Shown here: piece by piece, positions 59,829 through 64,000 of the stretch
Layout: the number at the start of each line of letters is the position of its first letter
How positions within the stretch are numbered: position 1 is the stretch's first letter
Notes under the pieces: model-generated
What the model was told of the DNA's origin: nothing
The model's database searches: none
What the model saw: only the letters and a program-made list of their open reading frames with translations
Translations under genes and position numbers: made by a program
Assembly (NCBI GenBank): GCA_008711295.1
Contig: VUYV01000792.1
Location: 1 to 64,000 of the forward strand
DNA: 64,000 bases
Direction: 5' to 3'
Source of the DNA: Anarhynchus alexandrinus
Lineage: Eukaryota > Chordata > Aves > Charadriiformes > Charadriidae

Positions 59829-62800
59829 TATTGTAACAGAAGCATTATAAAATCTATAGGTAGGTTTTAGAGTTAAGGAAATACAAAATGGTACAGAACA
59901 ATACATCAAAAATAACCGATGCGTGAAAAATTGCAGATCACCTTGGGAGTATCTAAAATGTAATGGGTGCTCCAGCTCCTTTCCAGGCTCCCATTCTCTC
60001 GCTGCCGAAAGGAGCTCAATGAATAATCCGATGGAGTATTCTATTAAATTTCGGCTCCTCGCTTTGTTGGCTCGCCGATGGCCAAGAGGGGAGTGGTGGT
60101 GCCAAGCCAGGCCGGGGGCAGAGGAGCGCCGTTGGGTGTAAGCGTGGGATCTTGCTGAGCGTGACCGAAATTGTTAGAACAAATTTGTGAGGCGTTGACC
60201 AATAACATGTCGGTGTAAAACTGTGGGACAGCACGCGAGGTGCTCTTCGGTGTGGAAAGTAGCTGACAAACAGAAAATGTGAAGAACCGCAGAGACGAAC
60301 AGGTGACGAGCCTGAAATGATGTGCTCCGCAGCAGCGAATACGACGAGAGCTTTTGCATTCAAAAGATCTTCTGGCAGCGCTGCTCTGAGTAGGGTACGG
60401 TGTATACAATACCTTCCTTCTGTGTATTTCTGTCATAGTTAATGGGATTTAATATATGCACACCGAGGGGGTATTGTGTCTGTAGGTACAGTAAGATTTG
60501 CACGGCACTGGAGACATCCCAACGTTACCCATCTTTCTTTTGCCTCCGCAAGATGAGGCTGCGCAGCACGGCGAGCGGAGGAGGGAGAGGAACCCGCCTT
60601 TGTTCTTCCTCCCCGCCTTTGTTCTCCCTCCCCGCCTGCGCGTTCGTTGCGACGCGGCACCCTGACGCTTGCGAAGGAAAACGTGAAGGCCTTTTTGCAT
60701 GTCGAAAAAGTTTTCTTTTGGAACGTGGAGCGATAAGAGCTGTTTTAGTACATGGCTATACAGCAAGCAGATGTGGTTTGAAGGCCCGGTTTACCACCCT
60801 GGCTTCTCCTCAGTGGTGCACAACTTCCAGCCCCGTGTTATTACTCTATAGCTCCTCGATTGAGGTAGGCTGGAGAATCTGTCCTTTTAAATATGCTGAA
60901 ATTTCAGCATTTATTTTTAACTGTTTATCCCGAATCTGACTGTTCTGAAAGTCACAGACAAATTGGAGTTCGGTCTACCAAAAACAAGCGGATTCCATCC
61001 CATCGATTTCAGTTGCTTTGGTTTTGGCAATCGCACCTCTACCATCAATTTCATACAAAGAAGGACTAAGCCGAATACTGGGTGTTGACACCTACAGTTT
61101 TGCCCTTGCTAGTAGAAATCTCTCAAAGTTAGGGGATTTTTTTTTTTTTTGCTTCCTGAATAAATGGATATGGGTAGGTAGGTACTCCAAATATTTAGTC
61201 AAAACATGTTTTTTTAGAACTAGTCAGGAGGAGTCCCTGAGTTCTTGCCACACTCGGAATGTGAAGTTCTGAACTGGGCAACATCTAAGAACCTAAAGGA
61301 GATTCAAGCACCAGAGGGTATGGGAAAAATAGGTATCCATCATTGTTCTTTAGAAGATCTCTGTCTTTTAAAAAAAAAACAGCCCAACAAAACAACAAGT
61401 GATGCCATCATAGAAAATGGTGCTGCTGCCACGCTTTACGTGAATGCCTACTGGAACAGGACATCTGCCTTAAATTCTCTTTCCTCTTGCAGCACTGAAG
61501 GGTATCTCCATGTGAAGACCTCCTGAAGCTTTGTTATTGCGCAGAAATGAATGGGAACAGTGTGAGGAGGAGGACAGTGCTGACTGCAGCTGAAGGGCCT
61601 TCTGCTGGGAGGCAATTTGCAGGGTTCCACCACACCTTATTACTATAAAGCCCTAGATGTGCTTTATGGTAGGTGTCACTGGCTATGAAGACAGACATCT
61701 ATGATATAGTTGGAAACTCAGGCTTCACGTTTCATGGAATAGAGTAACCACAAGGCTACTAAACCATACATCTTTTAGTCTCGTAAATGTGTGTAGGTTT
61801 TTCATTAAAAGTGGCTTCGTTTTGATAGGAGCTGGAGTGGCTGCCCCTTTCTGCCAGTAGATACGGAGATGGAGCATTGATGGTGATGACAGTGGAAGAT
61901 ACAGTTAACTTTCCATGTAGAGAGCGCGTATGCGGTTCTCTTCTCGTTTATGAAATCTTTTGAGTATTAAACAAAAACTGGGAAATTACTTGCACAATCT
62001 GGGCTGGTTACAGAGAACTTCCGGTTTGAACTTCCTGAACGTTGGAAGGCTTCTAGGTAGAAAGGTTTTGGCACGACAAGCTCAGCTTTAGATTTTGAGT
62101 TGAATCCAGGAGAAATCAGCTGAGATTGACACCCGTCTTCCCTTCCCCCCAGCACCTCACAGCTGAACGTGGGGTGGGATGAGGTGGTGGTGTTACGGGG
62201 GCTCACCTGGGTGGGAAAGGGCTCTGGTGTTGCCTTTCAACAGCTGAGGGAGCTAAGGGGGGTGCTCTGGTGGAGCTTGCTCTTGAAGGAAGGAGCTCCT
62301 CCAGCTAAGCTGGTTGAGGAGTTGTTACCTCTAGGGAAAAAAAAAAAAAATATGTTCTTGTTCTGTAATGTAGTGATGTGTGTATATACATATCTTTTAT
62401 TTATGTGTATATATATGTAGTAAAGAGGGTATCACGGGGTAGACAATGGGTGCTGTGTAACGGAGAGCAACTCAAGGTGAATTTTCTTGGCTGTTGAGCT
62501 TGAGATACTTGCCCTTACTGCTTGGAGTTGCTTAAGAGGGCCAGACAGTAGAACTTGAGCTTTTTTCCCCCCCCCGAATAAATGTAGACCGGGTACAGAA
62601 AAAGAAAGCAGAATGGTATGTTCTTGAAGTGAGATTGTTATTTGTGCTGTTGATAGCAATTACGGTGGAAACATGCCTGCCCCGCTCAGGTTATTTGTGT
62701 AATAAGAGTCATACGACTTCTAGCACAATGCGTGCTTTCTTCCTCAAAACCTTACCCTTCGAAACTATGGTGGAAATTGGACCATTGGGGATGATGTAAA

Positions 62801-62929
62801 TGAGGCTTTTCATTTTTAAAGCAGAAGGGGAAAATTGCTTAATGCAGTTACAGTAAACAAGCTTGCGGTGCTCTGTAACGAGCAATTTTAATTGTACCTG
62901 AGTCCCACTACTCGTGTATGCCATTGTTC

Positions 62930-63080
62930 ATAAAATACCGTTAATTGAAATCACCAAATGGCAGCTAACTTGAGTTTTTCATCGTAAAATAATCAAATAA
63001 GTTGGCGTGAGAAGGACATAGCAGTTAAAAATGCGAATGGTACAATTAAGGTAGCTAATTCGTTAAAGGTACGTCTGCTG
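62930..63080. promoter_or_regulatory. Candidate conserved AT-rich regulatory block
   Basis: Contains CCGTTAATTGAAATC, CAAATGGCAGCTAAC, CATCGTAAAATAATC, ACAATTAAGG and TAGCTAATTCGTTAAAGG. It is non-repetitive and non-coding. Enhancer status is inferred only from composition. Confidence 0.22.
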
Positions 63081-63204
63081 CTGGTTCTCATCCCAGGTTT
63101 TAAGTCGGAATTCATCGACGAGGGTAACTTGGAGTGCCTGAGCTGAGCTCTTCTTCTGTTCCCTTCGCGTCACATGGGGCTGTCGGCTGGAATGAGGTGT
63201 CTAA

Positions 63205-63345
63205 CGGCAAGGAGCCTCCTCGGGAAGCGCCGGGTGGCCGCCGGGCTGCGGTGGGCTGGCCGTGCCCGCGGGAGGGCACTGCTGAGGGCGGCCGGACGGA
63301 AGAGAGTCTGTCCGCGCTCTGGCGGAGCGCGTCTGCGGGACACGG
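63205..63345. other. CpG-rich patch
   Basis: Dense CpG motifs (GAAGCGCCGGGTGGCCGCCG and CGGAGCGCGTCTGCGGG) in AT-leaning flanks. A TATAAATAGAG sequence follows at 63370-63380 on the plus strand. The pairing with a TATA-like site may be coincidental. Confidence 0.35.
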
Positions 63346-64000
63346 AGCAAACGGACTTTCTATACTCTGTATAAATAGAGAAACTTAATGCGCCGTGAAA
63401 CCAGGTAAATCCCAACTGCGTGAGTGGGGTTTTCTGCAGAGTGCTGTCACTTCAGACCTGTTCTTCTGCAGCGGAAGAGCAGGGCTCGGCACGGCAAGGA
63501 AACTGCTGGTTCTGGCTAACCTTTTGATGAAGCCTCAATTTCCCTTCTTTTTCCCACTGTTCAAAAGATGATTGTGCTCATCTCGTGCTTGGTCCCAGGG
63601 AACGTACCCAAATCCAGCCAGAGACTGGGAAGTGTCTGGGAGCATCGTTTGAGGAGCGGGGTGCTGACCGTAGCCCACTTGGCAGGCTCGGTAGCCAGAT
63701 GAGCCCAGTTAGCTGTGGCACGGAGGCCAGCTGGGGCTCATCACGGCCATCAGGAAAGGGAGGAGCTGACTCGTGGCCTCCCTGAGTCACCCATTTGGAA
63801 AACAGAGTTTAAAAAGGGCGGTTGCAAAATGACCATTGGAATTATTTTGAAGGTTGAACGTGGGAAGATGACACTTCGTTATCAGGATGGCCATCAGCCC
63901 TGTGCTGTTGGTAGCACCGCGGCTTTTTATGGAGTTACCCTTTACGGCCGGGGCTCGCCACGGGAGTTTCTTTGCTTTTAAGCTGCTTAAGTGTTCCTGC

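Larger units (their letters stand above)
59829..64000. other. Non-coding stretch, no gene recognised
   Basis: No exon, RNA gene or clear transposon. Short (AT)n and A14 runs occur at 62339-62352 and 62384-62416. CpG-rich patches lie at 60565-60660 and 63205-63345, and an AT-rich candidate regulatory block at 62930-63080. Open frames of up to 165 codons overlap the GC-rich patch at 60565-60660 and look compositional. Confidence 0.5.

Noticed and set aside
60442..60939. 165-codon plus-strand open frame
   Set aside because: Its first third overlaps a CpG-rich patch with open frames on both strands. It shows no domain, and its composition (runs of C, S, R) follows the DNA. No splice or promoter support.
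62169..62330. Leucine/glycine-rich stretch considered as a CR1 remnant
   Set aside because: No CR1 motif aligns in order on either strand.
1..64000. CRISPR arrays, insertion sequences, operons, phage-like modules
   Set aside because: None present. The sequence is vertebrate-type and the repeats are LINE, LTR and simple repeats.

Overview
The window looks like non-coding DNA from a bird genome. The main reason is a set of CR1 LINE retrotransposon fragments carrying the avian CR1 3' end: a gene-strand ending of the type CCAACCTAAACCATTCTATG followed by short ATTCTATGA repeats. There are no bacterial-type genes, operons, rRNA or tRNA genes, and no spliced exon of a known protein that I could recognise. 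The longest open frames are about 150 to 190 codons. They are repeat-derived, fall in GC-rich patches, or have no recognisable family signature. The most likely setting is a gene desert or a very long intron.

Repeats form age layers. (1) The youngest-looking CR1 copies share a TGCCATAGGCAGGGACACC core in the 3' UTR: 4949-5116 (-), 11806-12286 (+), 42172-42505 (+) and 49487-50115 (-). (2) A sister group has a TGCC(A/C)(T/C)GGGCAGGGACACC-type core: 8519-8774 (-), 46673-47638 (-, the longest copy, reaching into the reverse transcriptase) and 59708-59828 (+). (3) Older CR1 types lie at 5540-5808 (+), 31050-31497 (+), 34514-34778 (-) and an internally deleted copy at 17331-17712 (-). (4) Very degraded CR1/L3-like remnants lie at 11312-11805 (+), 26296-26372 (-), 33893-34010 (-) and 50940-51612 (+). 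A MIR-like SINE relic is likely at 19776-19893.

One endogenous-retrovirus LTR sits at 15420-15746 on the minus strand. It has matching TGAGGRGAGAAAA-type ends, two CCAAT boxes, a TATA box and a polyadenylation signal. About 350 bases of possible degraded internal sequence lie next to it.

The remaining DNA is mostly AT-leaning single-copy sequence. It holds small CpG-rich patches (best at 58540-58920 and 40440-40530), simple repeats, and several AT-rich stretches with homeodomain-like TAATTA cores that could be conserved enhancers. That last reading is unproven without alignment.

The observations most worth a second look are: a perfect 86-bp duplication next to the 5' junction of a CR1 insertion (42065-42150 and 42995-43080); an in-register junction between an ancient and a young CR1 near 11806; an internally deleted CR1 at 17331-17712; a 115-bp foldback at 27154-27268; a duplication across an N at 34172-34294; and a DR5 nuclear-receptor-type site at 12319-12335. 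I found no convincing new multi-gene biological system here.
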